A stretch of 64,000 nucleotides of DNA, from positions 62,001-126,000 of the forward strand of contig NZ_CAMRAN010000003.1 in NCBI RefSeq assembly GCF_947039875.1, in the 5' to 3' direction. The notes beneath the pieces were generated by a model, which saw only the letters and a program-made list of their open reading frames with translations, did no database searches and was not told where the DNA came from. The position numbers were made by a program, and so were the translations under genes. Position 1 is the first letter of the stretch. Every line of letters starts with the position of its first letter. Shown here piece after piece: positions 1 through 8,187 of the stretch. The DNA is from an uncultured Photobacterium sp. GTDB taxonomy: Bacteria > Pseudomonadota > Gammaproteobacteria > Enterobacterales > Vibrionaceae.

Positions 1-1580
1 CCCCCGTAACGACCATCAGCATTTTTTGGTCGCCATGCGGTACCTTGCCATTTATCCCATTTAGTTATCGGTGCATCATTAATTAGCGTGGCTAGCGTCA
101 TTCCTTTTTCAATTGCAGCCGAGTAAATAAAGGGCTTAATGCCTGAACCTACCTGTCGAATCGATTGAGTCGCGCGGTTAAATTTACTTTGAGTGTAGTT
201 AAAACCACCGATCATTGCCAATACCGCACCGTTGTTTGGTGACATTGCCACAAATGACGTATTTGCTCCTGGTACTTGGCTTAATACCCAATGATCAGTT
301 GTTACTGCGGCAGTATCTGCTGTTGCTGCAACCGTCGTAGCTTTATTTTGAACCCAGATTTGTTGACCTGCAGTTAAAATTTGGGTCGCTGTTGTTGGTG
401 CAGGGCCTTGGGTGGTATTGCTCTGGAACTTACGTGCCCATTTCATACCATTCCAATTTAAGGTTATCGTTTGACCTTGTTTGGTCACCACTGTCGCGGT
501 TTGTTGCTTAACCTGAGTAACGACCGCTGGAATTAATTCACCGTAAGTTGGCTGGTTGCTTAGCTTCTCAACGATCTGATTTGCGTTTAGAGGCGTTTGA
601 CCTGGCTTCCATATTACTGCTGTTGCACCACGATAACCATGTCGTTCATCGTAACTGAGTAAGTTATCAACAGCCGCTTGCTGAGCGGCATGCTGTAACT
701 TCGCATTGATGGTGGTGTAAACGTTCATGCCTTTAGTGTAAGCATCTTCACCATAGCGGTTAACCATCCATGCACGTGCTCGTTCTGCAACGTAAGGCGC
801 ATAAAGTTGAATTTCTGCGCGATGGTAATGGGAAATAATTGGCTCTGAACGCGCTTTATCCATTTGTGCTTGGGTGATGTAACCTTCTTTAAACATACGA
901 TCAAGTACCACATTACGACGAGTTGTCGCACGATCGATAGAGTAAATTGGGTTCATGGTTGATGGCGCTTTAGGCAAGCCAGCAATAACAGCCATTTCAC
1001 TTAATGTTAGCTCATTAACACTTTTACCGAAGTAAACCTGTGCCGCCGCTCCAACACCATAAGCACGATAGCCGAGGTAAATTTTATTTAGATAAAGTTC
1101 AAGAATTTGATCTTTCGTTAAAATTTGCTCGATATGAATCGCAATAAATGCTTCTCGAATTTTACGAGAGAAAGTCTTTTTATTGGATAAGAAAAAGTTA
1201 CGTGCAAGCTGTTGTGTGATTGTACTGGCACCTTGACGCGCATGACCAGAGGTTAACATCACAAACACGGCACGAGCAATACCAATAGGATCGACACCGT
1301 GATGCTCATAAAAACGACTGTCTTCGGTCGCAATAAAACCATCGACTAGCAGTGGTGGCATTTGTTTAAGTGTTAGTGGTATACGACGTTTCTCACCAAA
1401 CTGTGAGATCAGTTCACCATCAGCACTGTACACCCTTAATGGTGTTTGCAGTTCTATATTTTTTAATTTAGCAACATCTGGTAGGTCTGGTTTTAGGTAT
1501 AAATAAAAACCAAAAATTGTACCCACTCCAAGAGTGATGCAAATTATTGCAAGTATTAGTAATCGCTTTATGAACTTCAC
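1..1580 (-). CDS. mrcA: Penicillin-binding protein 1A (partial, C-terminus outside window)
   Basis: Bifunctional class A peptidoglycan synthase: glycosyltransferase plus transpeptidase, anchored in the inner membrane and acting in the periplasm. The ORF track omits it because it runs off the left edge; I translated it by hand. The GTG start at 1580 is preceded by an ACGGGAAA-type RBS. The 526 visible residues show one N-terminal membrane segment (about 4-28), a GT51 domain with EDSRFYEHHG (catalytic Glu about 86) and RQGASTITQQLARN (about 115-128), then the transpeptidase Ser motif SGIK near residue 479. The remaining transpeptidase motifs lie beyond base 1. It is divergent from pilM, as in many gammaproteobacteria. 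Confidence 0.96.
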   Translation of the reverse strand, partial: MKFIKRLLILAIICITLGVGTIFGFYLYLKPDLPDVAKLKNIELQTPLRVYSADGELISQFGEKRRIPLTLKQMPPLLVDGFIATEDSRFYEHHGVDPIGIARAVFVMLTSGHARQGASTITQQLARNFFLSNKKTFSRKIREAFIAIHIEQILTKDQILELYLNKIYLGYRAYGVGAAAQVYFGKSVNELTLSEMAVIAGLPKAPSTMNPIYSIDRATTRRNVVLDRMFKEGYITQAQMDKARSEPIISHYHRAEIQLYAPYVAERARAWMVNRYGEDAYTKGMNVYTTINAKLQHAAQQAAVDNLLSYDERHGYRGATAVIWKPGQTPLNANQIVEKLSNQPTYGELIPAVVTQVKQQTATVVTKQGQTITLNWNGMKWARKFQSNTTQGPAPTTATQILTAGQQIWVQNKATTVAATADTAAVTTDHWVLSQVPGANTSFVAMSPNNGAVLAMIGGFNYTQSKFNRATQSIRQVGSGIKPFIYSAAIEKGMTLATLINDAPITKWDKWQGTAWRPKNADGRYG

Positions 1581-1728
1581 TTGAGATTTCCCGTTACGCC
1601 ATCGTTCTGGCGGTCATTATCTATTATCTTTTACCTTCAAGTATAAAGATAACAAAAAATTAATTAATGCCGTTGATGGTGTTTATTCGAAATAGTTTGT
1701 TTTTTCGCCACATAGGAGCATAACACGG
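1581..1728. promoter_or_regulatory. Divergent mrcA/pilM promoter region
   Basis: This 148-bp spacer must hold the promoters for both divergent genes. It contains an inverted repeat, TTATCTTT paired with AAAGATAA across about 14 bases near 1628-1657, within AT-rich sequence. I could not fix a convincing -35/-10 pair for either direction. The PilM start has a modest AGGAG-like RBS (ATAGGAGCATAACACGG) about 10 bases upstream of the ATG. Confidence 0.35.
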
Positions 1729-2709
1729 ATGTTTCGGAACCCATTAAGTGTTGGGGTAGATATTGGTAATCACAGTATAAAAGCTGTGGCACTACAACAA
1801 AAAAAAGAGCAGTTTGAGTTAGCTGCGTTTATTGAAATTGAATTGACTAAAACAGTCATAAATGATCAGCATAGCGTGAATAATGCTGAGCTGTTGTCAG
1901 CAATGCGTCAAATTAAAAAGCAATTACCATGGCAAGCCAAAGCCGTTACCTTAGCCTTACCTGATAGTGCAGTGATCAGCAAAGTTGTTCAATTAGATAC
2001 CAGCCTCAGTGAAGAAGAGGCTGAGTTCGCCATAGTGCAAGCATTGGGTGCGGCTTCGCCGTTCCCGGTGGAAGAGCTATGCTTTGATTATTTTCCTCTT
2101 ATCAGTGATCGCTTTAGTGACTCAGCGTCGACGACACCATTTCAAGTGTTTGCTTCTCGCCGAGAGACGATAGATAACCGCTTAAATTCATTATTAAAGC
2201 TCGGTTTTAAGCCTAAAGTAATGGAGCTACAAACTCATGCTTTGTTATGGCTGGCGGAATACCTTGCTGAAATGGGAAGTCATTATAACCAATGGGGCGT
2301 AGTTGATGTAGGTAAACGTCATACTGAATTTTGCATGAAACCTCAAGGTAGTGCGGCTTATCATCGTGAAATTCGATTTGGTACGGGTTTGTTTGATAAT
2401 CAAGAAACAGCAATTGAACTTGGTAGTAATCATGCTGAACAATTTACTAAACAATTAGCAGAGCAATTAAAGCGCCAAATTCAATTATATAACTCAACTC
2501 ATCCACGTAGTGGCATTAAAGGCTTATGGCTCTGTGGCGGAGGTCAAAGTTTAATCTCTGAATCATTGCTGCAACGTTTGATTGGGTTAGATGTAACCTG
2601 GGTAAGTCCATTTCAGCATTTTAGTTGTGCTAAAAAAGTTGAATTACCACATTCAATGTCGAGTCAATATGCCGTTGCTACAGGTTTAGCACTGCGAGGG
2701 CTAGCATGA
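1729..2709 (+). CDS. pilM: Type IV pilus assembly protein PilM
   Basis: Cytoplasmic actin-like ATPase fold protein of the type IV pilus inner-membrane alignment complex; it binds the N-terminal tail of PilN. The N-terminus carries the ribokinase/actin phosphate loop GVDIGNHSIKAV (about 8-19), and a second phosphate motif, VVDVGKRHTEF, lies mid-protein. Length (326 aa) is slightly below the roughly 340-350 of Pseudomonas PilM and typical of Vibrio-type proteins. It is the first gene of pilMNOPQ; its TGA overlaps the pilN start (ATGA), implying translational coupling. E. coli HofM occupies the equivalent place beside mrcA. Confidence 0.93.
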   Translation: MFRNPLSVGVDIGNHSIKAVALQQKKEQFELAAFIEIELTKTVINDQHSVNNAELLSAMRQIKKQLPWQAKAVTLALPDSAVISKVVQLDTSLSEEEAEFAIVQALGAASPFPVEELCFDYFPLISDRFSDSASTTPFQVFASRRETIDNRLNSLLKLGFKPKVMELQTHALLWLAEYLAEMGSHYNQWGVVDVGKRHTEFCMKPQGSAAYHREIRFGTGLFDNQETAIELGSNHAEQFTKQLAEQLKRQIQLYNSTHPRSGIKGLWLCGGGQSLISESLLQRLIGLDVTWVSPFQHFSCAKKVELPHSMSSQYAVATGLALRGLA

Positions 2710-3317
2710 TCGATAAACTTAATCTATTGCCGTGGAGAGAGCAGCGGCGTAAACAGCATAAACAGCGTTTTGTCGGGTTATTGATGGCCAGTGTTGCGGT
2801 GGCGATTATGGGGAATGGTGTAATTGGTGAGTACATTGAAAAGCAACAATTGCAGCAACAGAGCCGTAATGATCAACTGCAACAAGAATTGGACAGTTTA
2901 GAGCAGCGATTGGCTTTCTTGCCGCAATTAGATAAACAGCGAGATGCGATTGAGCTGCGATTAAAGGTGATTGCTGATATTCAATTATCACGTAATCGCG
3001 TCACGCAGCTGCTTAATCAGTTACCAGAAGTGGTGCCTGCTGGCGTATATCTAGACGGCGTTAATTTAGCCTCGCAACGGGTAAAAGTTGATGGCTTTGG
3101 TGATACTAACGGTCACCTTGCCGCGTTATTAGGTAAAGCTGAGCAATCACCGTGGTTTCAAAATATTGAAATGCACTCTTTAGTTACCACCAAAAGTGCA
3201 GATAAAAAACAAAAATCACAGTTTAATGCGTCTTTTGATTTAGCAACGCCTGCAATTAATAACAAGCCGTTAAAGGCGAACTTTCCTACTGCAATAGTGG
3301 AGAAAAACAATGATTGA
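2706..3317 (+). CDS. pilN: Type IV pilus assembly protein PilN
   Basis: Bitopic inner-membrane protein that links cytoplasmic PilM to periplasmic PilO/PilP. The conserved PilM-binding tail is at the very N-terminus (INLLPWRE-type; here KLNLLPWREQRRKQ), followed by a membrane helix (about 23-42), a Gln-rich coiled coil (about 45-80) and a ferredoxin-like periplasmic domain (about 95-180). Length is 203 aa. The start overlaps pilM by 4 bases, and the last 8 bases overlap pilO. Confidence 0.93.
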   Translation: MIDKLNLLPWREQRRKQHKQRFVGLLMASVAVAIMGNGVIGEYIEKQQLQQQSRNDQLQQELDSLEQRLAFLPQLDKQRDAIELRLKVIADIQLSRNRVTQLLNQLPEVVPAGVYLDGVNLASQRVKVDGFGDTNGHLAALLGKAEQSPWFQNIEMHSLVTTKSADKKQKSQFNASFDLATPAINNKPLKANFPTAIVEKNND

Positions 3318-3894
3318 TTGGCGTGAATTAGAGCTTGATGAAATCACTGAATGGCCATTATTGCCCCAAGGCTTAATTGCTTTGGTGTTGACAGTATTGC
3401 TCTCAGCTTTTGGTTATTGGTATTGGTTAACGCCGCTGAGCGAGGCTTTAGAACAACAAAAACAACAGGAAATAACGTTACGTACTCAACTCGTTAGTCG
3501 CGCTGCTCAAGTGGCCGCTTTGCCGCGAGTTAAAGAACAAGTTGCTGAGCTTAATCGTCGTTATCAAGAAGTTATTGAACAATTGCCAGAAGAGCAAGAA
3601 CTGGCGAGCCTACTGGCAAGTATTAATGATATCGGTGTCAAAAATGGATTGATCTTCCAGTCAATTAAGTGGGCATCACGTATCGAACATGACCTTTATT
3701 ATGAACTACCGCTAAATATGCAGTTGACGGGCTCTTATCAACAGATTGGTCAGTTTGCTGAAGCGATAGCCCAGCTGCCGCGAATAGTTAACTTACGTAA
3801 TGTTGAGTTGGGACGGGTGGATAAGCAAGGTTTTGATGAATTGTTGTCGTTAACCGTCTCTGCTACGACATACCGCTTTAAAACCCCACAATAA
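3310..3894 (+). CDS. pilO: Type IV pilus assembly protein PilO
   Basis: Partner of PilN in the periplasmic alignment subcomplex. A short cytoplasmic stretch is followed by one membrane segment (about 18-40, GLIALVLTVLLSAFGYWYWL), a coiled coil (about 45-95, EQQKQQEITLRTQL) and a C-terminal ferredoxin-like domain ending near residue 190. Length (194 aa) is usual. The 8-base overlap with pilN supports coupled translation. Assignment rests on architecture and operon position. Confidence 0.92.
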   Translation: MIDWRELELDEITEWPLLPQGLIALVLTVLLSAFGYWYWLTPLSEALEQQKQQEITLRTQLVSRAAQVAALPRVKEQVAELNRRYQEVIEQLPEEQELASLLASINDIGVKNGLIFQSIKWASRIEHDLYYELPLNMQLTGSYQQIGQFAEAIAQLPRIVNLRNVELGRVDKQGFDELLSLTVSATTYRFKTPQ

Positions 3895-3904
3895 TGAGGA
3901 TCTT

Positions 3905-4420
3905 ATGAGAACACTATTATGGCTGTTACCGTTAGGACTCGGATTAATGGGGTGTCAGGCTAACACTGATTCAATTGAACAGTTTATTGCTAAAACACAC
4001 ACCAATGCTAAAGCAAAAGTAAAACCATTGGCTGATCCTTATATTTTTGTCGCTGAATCATTTGTAATGACCAGTAAACGAGTGCCATTTTTACGGCCAA
4101 GGCCAGAGCTATTATTAGCGAAACAAGCGAATAGTAGTTGTTGGCAGCCGTTAGCTGATCACAAGCCAACGCCGTTAGAAACGTTTCCATTAGAGCAACT
4201 TTCGATGAAAGGGGCGATTGGACATCAGCATCAATTGTGGGGGCTGGTTTATACCCCTAAAGGCGAGTTAGTAAAAATTAAGCCAGGACAGTTTGTTGGG
4301 CTTAATCGCGGCAAAGTAATAAAGGTGAGTGATAAGCTCATTGAAATAGAAGAAACATTACCCGATGGCAAAGGTTGTTGGCTTACACGGCCTGCAAAGC
4401 TGGCTTTAGTTCAGCATTAA
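3905..4420 (+). CDS. pilP: Type IV pilus lipoprotein PilP
   Basis: Inner-membrane lipoprotein that connects PilN/PilO to the secretin PilQ. The signal peptide ends in a lipobox, LGLMGC, so Cys17 is the predicted lipidated residue. The C-terminal half (about 100-165) is the PilP beta-sandwich domain, with GQFVGLNRGKVIKV and the IEIEETLPDGKGCW region, where PilP proteins usually read ELVPDGxGxW. An RBS, AATGAGGATCTT, precedes the ATG. Length is 171 aa, normal for the family. Confidence 0.92.
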   Translation: MRTLLWLLPLGLGLMGCQANTDSIEQFIAKTHTNAKAKVKPLADPYIFVAESFVMTSKRVPFLRPRPELLLAKQANSSCWQPLADHKPTPLETFPLEQLSMKGAIGHQHQLWGLVYTPKGELVKIKPGQFVGLNRGKVIKVSDKLIEIEETLPDGKGCWLTRPAKLALVQH

Positions 4421-4433
4421 TCAAGGATGAGTT

Positions 4434-6155
4434 ATGAAAGGGAATACATGGGGGCTTAGCCGCCAGATTTTCGTCAGTGTATGGTTAATGTGCTGCGGGT
4501 TGCTGACGGTAACCAGCGTTACAGCAGCGCCAGCGAGTGGCATTACTAATCAAGTTCAAGATATTGAATTTCATCGTGATGGTAAAGGTCGAGGCGTATT
4601 AACTGTTAAGTTAAAACAGCCGCAGTCATTGGTTGATATTCGCCGTCAAGGTAAGCAATTACAGCTGGATATTTTTGATACTCAGTTAACCAATGAGCAA
4701 ATACACACTTTAGATGTAATTGATTTTGCTACGGTCGTTAATAGCATTGATACTAGCAATGTGCCTCGTGGGGCGCGGTTTATGTTTAATATGACTGGTG
4801 GTTATGATTACGATTATCGTATTCGAGGCAATAACCTTGAAGTGACGTTAATTAAACGTACTCAAGCTAAAACGGTAACAACGACAAACAAAGGTAATGT
4901 GTCTTACAAAGGCAAACCTATTTCAATTAACTTTCAAGATATTCCCGTACGCAATGTCTTACAGTTAATTGCTGATTACAATGATTTTAACTTGGTGGTT
5001 GCCGATACGGTGAGTGGCAACGTCACTCTTCGCTTAGATAATGTACCATGGCCACAAGTGCTCGATATTATTCTACAAGCGAAAGGGCTAGATAAGCGTA
5101 TTCGTGGTTCGGTGCTATTAGTAGCCCCTAAGGCTGAGCTAGTAGCGAATGAACGCCAAGTGATGGAAACAGCACGTAAGCAGCAAGAACTAGCTAGTTT
5201 ACGTTCTGAACTTATTCAAGTGAACTATGCGAAAGCAACAGACCTTTCAGCGTTATTGAGTGGTTCAAGTGACGGCGTGGGAATGCTGTCAGAACGCGGT
5301 TCTTTGCATGTTGATGAGCGAACTAATGCCTTGATAATTAAAGATACACCTGAAAATATCGCCAGTATTAAAGACATCGTAGTTGCGCTTGATATTCCAG
5401 TCAAACAAGTACAGATTGAAGCGCGTATTGTTACCATTGATGAAGGTAATATTGATGAGCTTGGTGTTCGTTGGGGCGTTTCAAGTATTGATGGTGATAC
5501 CACTATTGGTGGCTCTATTGAAGGTAACCTCGGTAGTTCTGGATTATTAGATGACACTACCGTTGATGATTTCCTTAACGTTAACTTAGGTGCTAGTCAA
5601 AATGGAGCGGCCAGTATTGCATTTCAGGTGGCAAAGTTAGGTAATGTGTTGTTAGATTTAGAGTTATCAGCATTACAGTCAGAACGTAAAGCTGAAATTA
5701 TTTCAAGTCCACGTTTAATGACCACTAACAAAAAAGCGGCTTATATCGAGCAAGGTACCGAAATTCCATATCTTGAAGCATCATCAAGTGGTGCGGTGTC
5801 GGTTGATTTTAAAAAGGCTGTGCTGAGCTTGATGGTAACCCCTCAAATCACCCCCGATAATAAATTGGTATTGGATTTAGAAGTCACGCAAGACAGTAAA
5901 GGTGAAGAAGTGCCAACAGGGGTAGGCACTGCTGTGGCCATTAAAACACAGCGGATTGGTACTCAAGTGTTAGTCAACAATGGTGAAACGGTCGTATTGG
6001 GGGGTATTTATCAAAACCAAGTTAATAATAGTGTCCGTAAAGTGCCTATCCTTGGTGATATTCCCGTACTTGGTGCATTATTTAGACATAAAATGGAAGA
6101 ACTTGGAAAACGTGAATTATTGATTTTTGTGACGCCAAAGATTGTGATGCAATAA
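4434..6155 (+). CDS. pilQ: Type IV pilus secretin PilQ
   Basis: Outer-membrane secretin that forms the pilus (and DNA uptake) channel. The signal peptide runs to about residue 31 (TSVTAAPAS), followed by an AMIN domain (about 40-140), an STN domain (about 165-215, FQDIPVRNVLQLIADYNDFN), a secretin N1-type domain (about 255-325) and the C-terminal secretin domain (about 395-570). The secretin signature is present, ending VPILGDIPVLGALF and LLIFVTPKIV. Length 573 aa fits Vibrio PilQ. It is the last gene of pilMNOPQ; no clear T-tailed terminator follows, only the inverted repeat listed next. Confidence 0.95.
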   Translation: MKGNTWGLSRQIFVSVWLMCCGLLTVTSVTAAPASGITNQVQDIEFHRDGKGRGVLTVKLKQPQSLVDIRRQGKQLQLDIFDTQLTNEQIHTLDVIDFATVVNSIDTSNVPRGARFMFNMTGGYDYDYRIRGNNLEVTLIKRTQAKTVTTTNKGNVSYKGKPISINFQDIPVRNVLQLIADYNDFNLVVADTVSGNVTLRLDNVPWPQVLDIILQAKGLDKRIRGSVLLVAPKAELVANERQVMETARKQQELASLRSELIQVNYAKATDLSALLSGSSDGVGMLSERGSLHVDERTNALIIKDTPENIASIKDIVVALDIPVKQVQIEARIVTIDEGNIDELGVRWGVSSIDGDTTIGGSIEGNLGSSGLLDDTTVDDFLNVNLGASQNGAASIAFQVAKLGNVLLDLELSALQSERKAEIISSPRLMTTNKKAAYIEQGTEIPYLEASSSGAVSVDFKKAVLSLMVTPQITPDNKLVLDLEVTQDSKGEEVPTGVGTAVAIKTQRIGTQVLVNNGETVVLGGIYQNQVNNSVRKVPILGDIPVLGALFRHKMEELGKRELLIFVTPKIVMQ

Positions 6156-6171
6156 TTTTTCACTTACCGAA

Positions 6172-6215
6172 TCACCTTGCTGATAATGCTTCTAAACAAT
6201 ACTTCAGCAGGGTGA
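6172..6215 (+). other. Inverted repeat downstream of pilQ
   Basis: TCACCTTGCTGA and TCAGCAGGGTGA form a 12-bp stem with one non-Watson-Crick position and a 20-base loop, starting 17 bases after the pilQ stop codon. There is no T-tract on either side, so it is not a canonical intrinsic terminator. It could stabilise the 3' end of the pil mRNA or act with Rho. The rest of the 387-bp gap to aroK (6216-6542) shows only a possible promoter and no ORF. Confidence 0.4.
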
Positions 6216-6319
6216 GTTTCAGTAAAAGTTGTTTTATTTCTACTGGTTACCTTAGTCCATTGAATGGGTGTTGAGCATGTTATTCGACAATTATTAGGAT
6301 GTTTACAAGCTTAATACGA

Positions 6320-6348
6320 TTGACCTCTGACCTCGGGTAAGCCATTAT
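6320..6348 (+). promoter_or_regulatory. Candidate aroK promoter
   Basis: TTGACC (6320-6325), a 17-base spacer and CATTAT (6343-6348) give a reasonable sigma70-like match about 195 bases upstream of the aroK ATG. It was read by eye only; the long untranslated leader it implies is unexplained. Confidence 0.35.
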
Positions 6349-6542
6349 GGCAGCCTCTGTGGGTAAGACAGGCTTAATAAAATATCGATTGATGTCGACT
6401 AGCTATTGCAAAATAGTAGTCAGTCCTGAGATAATTTTCTGTCTTATCACGAATTATATGTGAGGAACTTGGCGCCTCGGGCTTATATTACATAGAGCCT
6501 GCGGGTGGTGTCGTTTTATTAACCGCGCGTAAATTGCTAAAA

Positions 6543-7061
6543 ATGGCTGAAAAACGAAATATTTTCTTGGTTGGCCCTATGGGTGCCGGCAAAAGCACTA
6601 TTGGTAGACACCTTGCACAACAGCTGCATATGGAATTCTTTGATTCAGATACTGTGATCGAAGAACGTACTGGCGCTGATATTAGTTGGGTGTTTGATGT
6701 TGAAGGTGAAGACGGTTTCCGTGTTCGCGAAGAAGCTGTAATTGATGACCTAACACAAGAACAAGGTATTGTTCTCGCAACGGGTGGCGGCTCTGTTATT
6801 AACAAAGAGAACCGCAATCGCCTTTCTGCTCGTGGTATTGTTGTTTATCTAGAGACGACTATTGAAAAACAATTAGCTCGTACTCAACGTGATAAAAAAC
6901 GCCCGTTACTTCAAACTGACACACCTCGTGAAGTACTTGAAGAACTAGCAGCAGAGCGTAACCCATTGTATGAAGAGGTTGCTGACTACGTTGTTCGTAC
7001 TGATGATCAGAGTGCGAAGGTAGTTGCTAACCAAATCATCAAGATGTTGGAAGAGCGTTAA
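6543..7061 (+). CDS. aroK: Shikimate kinase I
   Basis: Phosphorylates shikimate to shikimate 3-phosphate in aromatic amino acid/chorismate biosynthesis (cytoplasm). The ATG at 6543 is chosen over the TTG at 6534 of the ORF track because the protein then starts [19 protein letters not shown], as E. coli AroK does. The P-loop GPMGAGKST is at about 11-19. The shikimate-binding Asp (DSD), the GGGS motif (ATGGGSV) and the lid Arg in RDKKRPLL are all present. It is 172 aa, and the next gene is aroB after 23 bases, the usual aroKB pair. Confidence 0.96.
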   Translation: MAEKRNIFLVGPMGAGKSTIGRHLAQQLHMEFFDSDTVIEERTGADISWVFDVEGEDGFRVREEAVIDDLTQEQGIVLATGGGSVINKENRNRLSARGIVVYLETTIEKQLARTQRDKKRPLLQTDTPREVLEELAAERNPLYEEVADYVVRTDDQSAKVVANQIIKMLEER

Positions 7062-7084
7062 TTCATTAAAAAGAGAAGCTGACC

Positions 7085-8164
7085 ATGGAACGGATCAATG
7101 TCAATTTAGATGACAGAAGCTACCCTATTTCAATTGGCGCCGAGTTGTTCGACAACTCGGCGTTGTTTGCATCTGCGATATCTGCAGGCAAGCAAGTAGT
7201 TGTGGTCAGTAATGATACTGTTGCCCCGTTATATGCGGATCAGGTAATAGCAACCATCAGTTCATTATCGTGCCAAGTGGCACTACTTTCTCTGCCTGAT
7301 GGTGAACAATATAAAACCCTTGATACGTTTCATCACATCATGACATTTTTACTGGAAGGTAATTATGGCCGCGATGTGATTTTAGTTGCTTTAGGCGGCG
7401 GCGTAATTGGTGATATCGTTGGCTTTGCGGCTGCGAGTTATCAGCGAGGGGTTGATTTTATTCAGGTGCCAACCACGTTGTTAGCACAAGTTGATTCATC
7501 TGTTGGTGGAAAAACTGCGGTTAATCACCGTCTGGGTAAAAACATGATTGGTGCCTTTTACCAACCTAAAGCAGTGATTATTGATAATTATTGTTTACAT
7601 ACCTTGCCGCAACGAGAGTTAGCAGCAGGATTGGCAGAAGTCATCAAGTACGGCATTATTGCCGATCATGATTTTTTTGTTTGGTTAGAGAATAACATCG
7701 AAAGCTTACATGCACTGGATAACGAGGCGTTGTGTTACGCCATTAGCCGTTGCTGTCAAATTAAAGCCGATGTTGTTGCTGCCGACGAAAAAGAATCAGG
7801 CGTTAGGGCATTACTTAATCTTGGCCATACCTTTGGTCATGCGATTGAAGCAGAAATGGGCTACGGTAATTGGCTGCATGGCGAAGCGGTGTCAGTAGGT
7901 ACAATTCTCGCAGCACATACTGCCGCAAAGCAGGGATTAATCAGTGATGCTGATGTAATGCGGATTATTGCATTACATCAACGAGCAAATTTGCCCGTTG
8001 TTGCTCCTGATACAATGTTTTTTGACGATTTTATTAAGCACATGATGCGTGATAAAAAAGTATTGTCAGGTCAGCTACGCTTAGTGTTGCCAACATCGAT
8101 TGGTAGTGCTGAGGTTGTGGCTGATGTTCCTTTTGATGTGCTTCAGGATGTAATTGGTCGCTAA
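7085..8164 (+). CDS. aroB: 3-dehydroquinate synthase
   Basis: Converts DAHP to 3-dehydroquinate, the second step of the shikimate pathway; NAD and divalent metal dependent. It shows the NAD-binding [13 protein letters not shown] stretch (about 103-115), the substrate-binding [19 protein letters not shown] segment (about 129-147) and the metal-ligand His region [13 protein letters not shown]. Length is 359 aa, as usual. An RBS, AAGAGAAGCTGACC, lies 5' of the ATG. It is co-directional with aroK and damX; the 11-base gap to the damX ORF suggests one transcript. Confidence 0.96.
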   Translation: MERINVNLDDRSYPISIGAELFDNSALFASAISAGKQVVVVSNDTVAPLYADQVIATISSLSCQVALLSLPDGEQYKTLDTFHHIMTFLLEGNYGRDVILVALGGGVIGDIVGFAAASYQRGVDFIQVPTTLLAQVDSSVGGKTAVNHRLGKNMIGAFYQPKAVIIDNYCLHTLPQRELAAGLAEVIKYGIIADHDFFVWLENNIESLHALDNEALCYAISRCCQIKADVVAADEKESGVRALLNLGHTFGHAIEAEMGYGNWLHGEAVSVGTILAAHTAAKQGLISDADVMRIIALHQRANLPVVAPDTMFFDDFIKHMMRDKKVLSGQLRLVLPTSIGSAEVVADVPFDVLQDVIGR

Positions 8165-8187
8165 GCTGTAACCAATTGATAACTTGC

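Noticed and set aside
5225-5557. 110-aa minus-strand ORF inside pilQ
   Set aside because: Serine-rich antisense frame with no RBS and no family resemblance.
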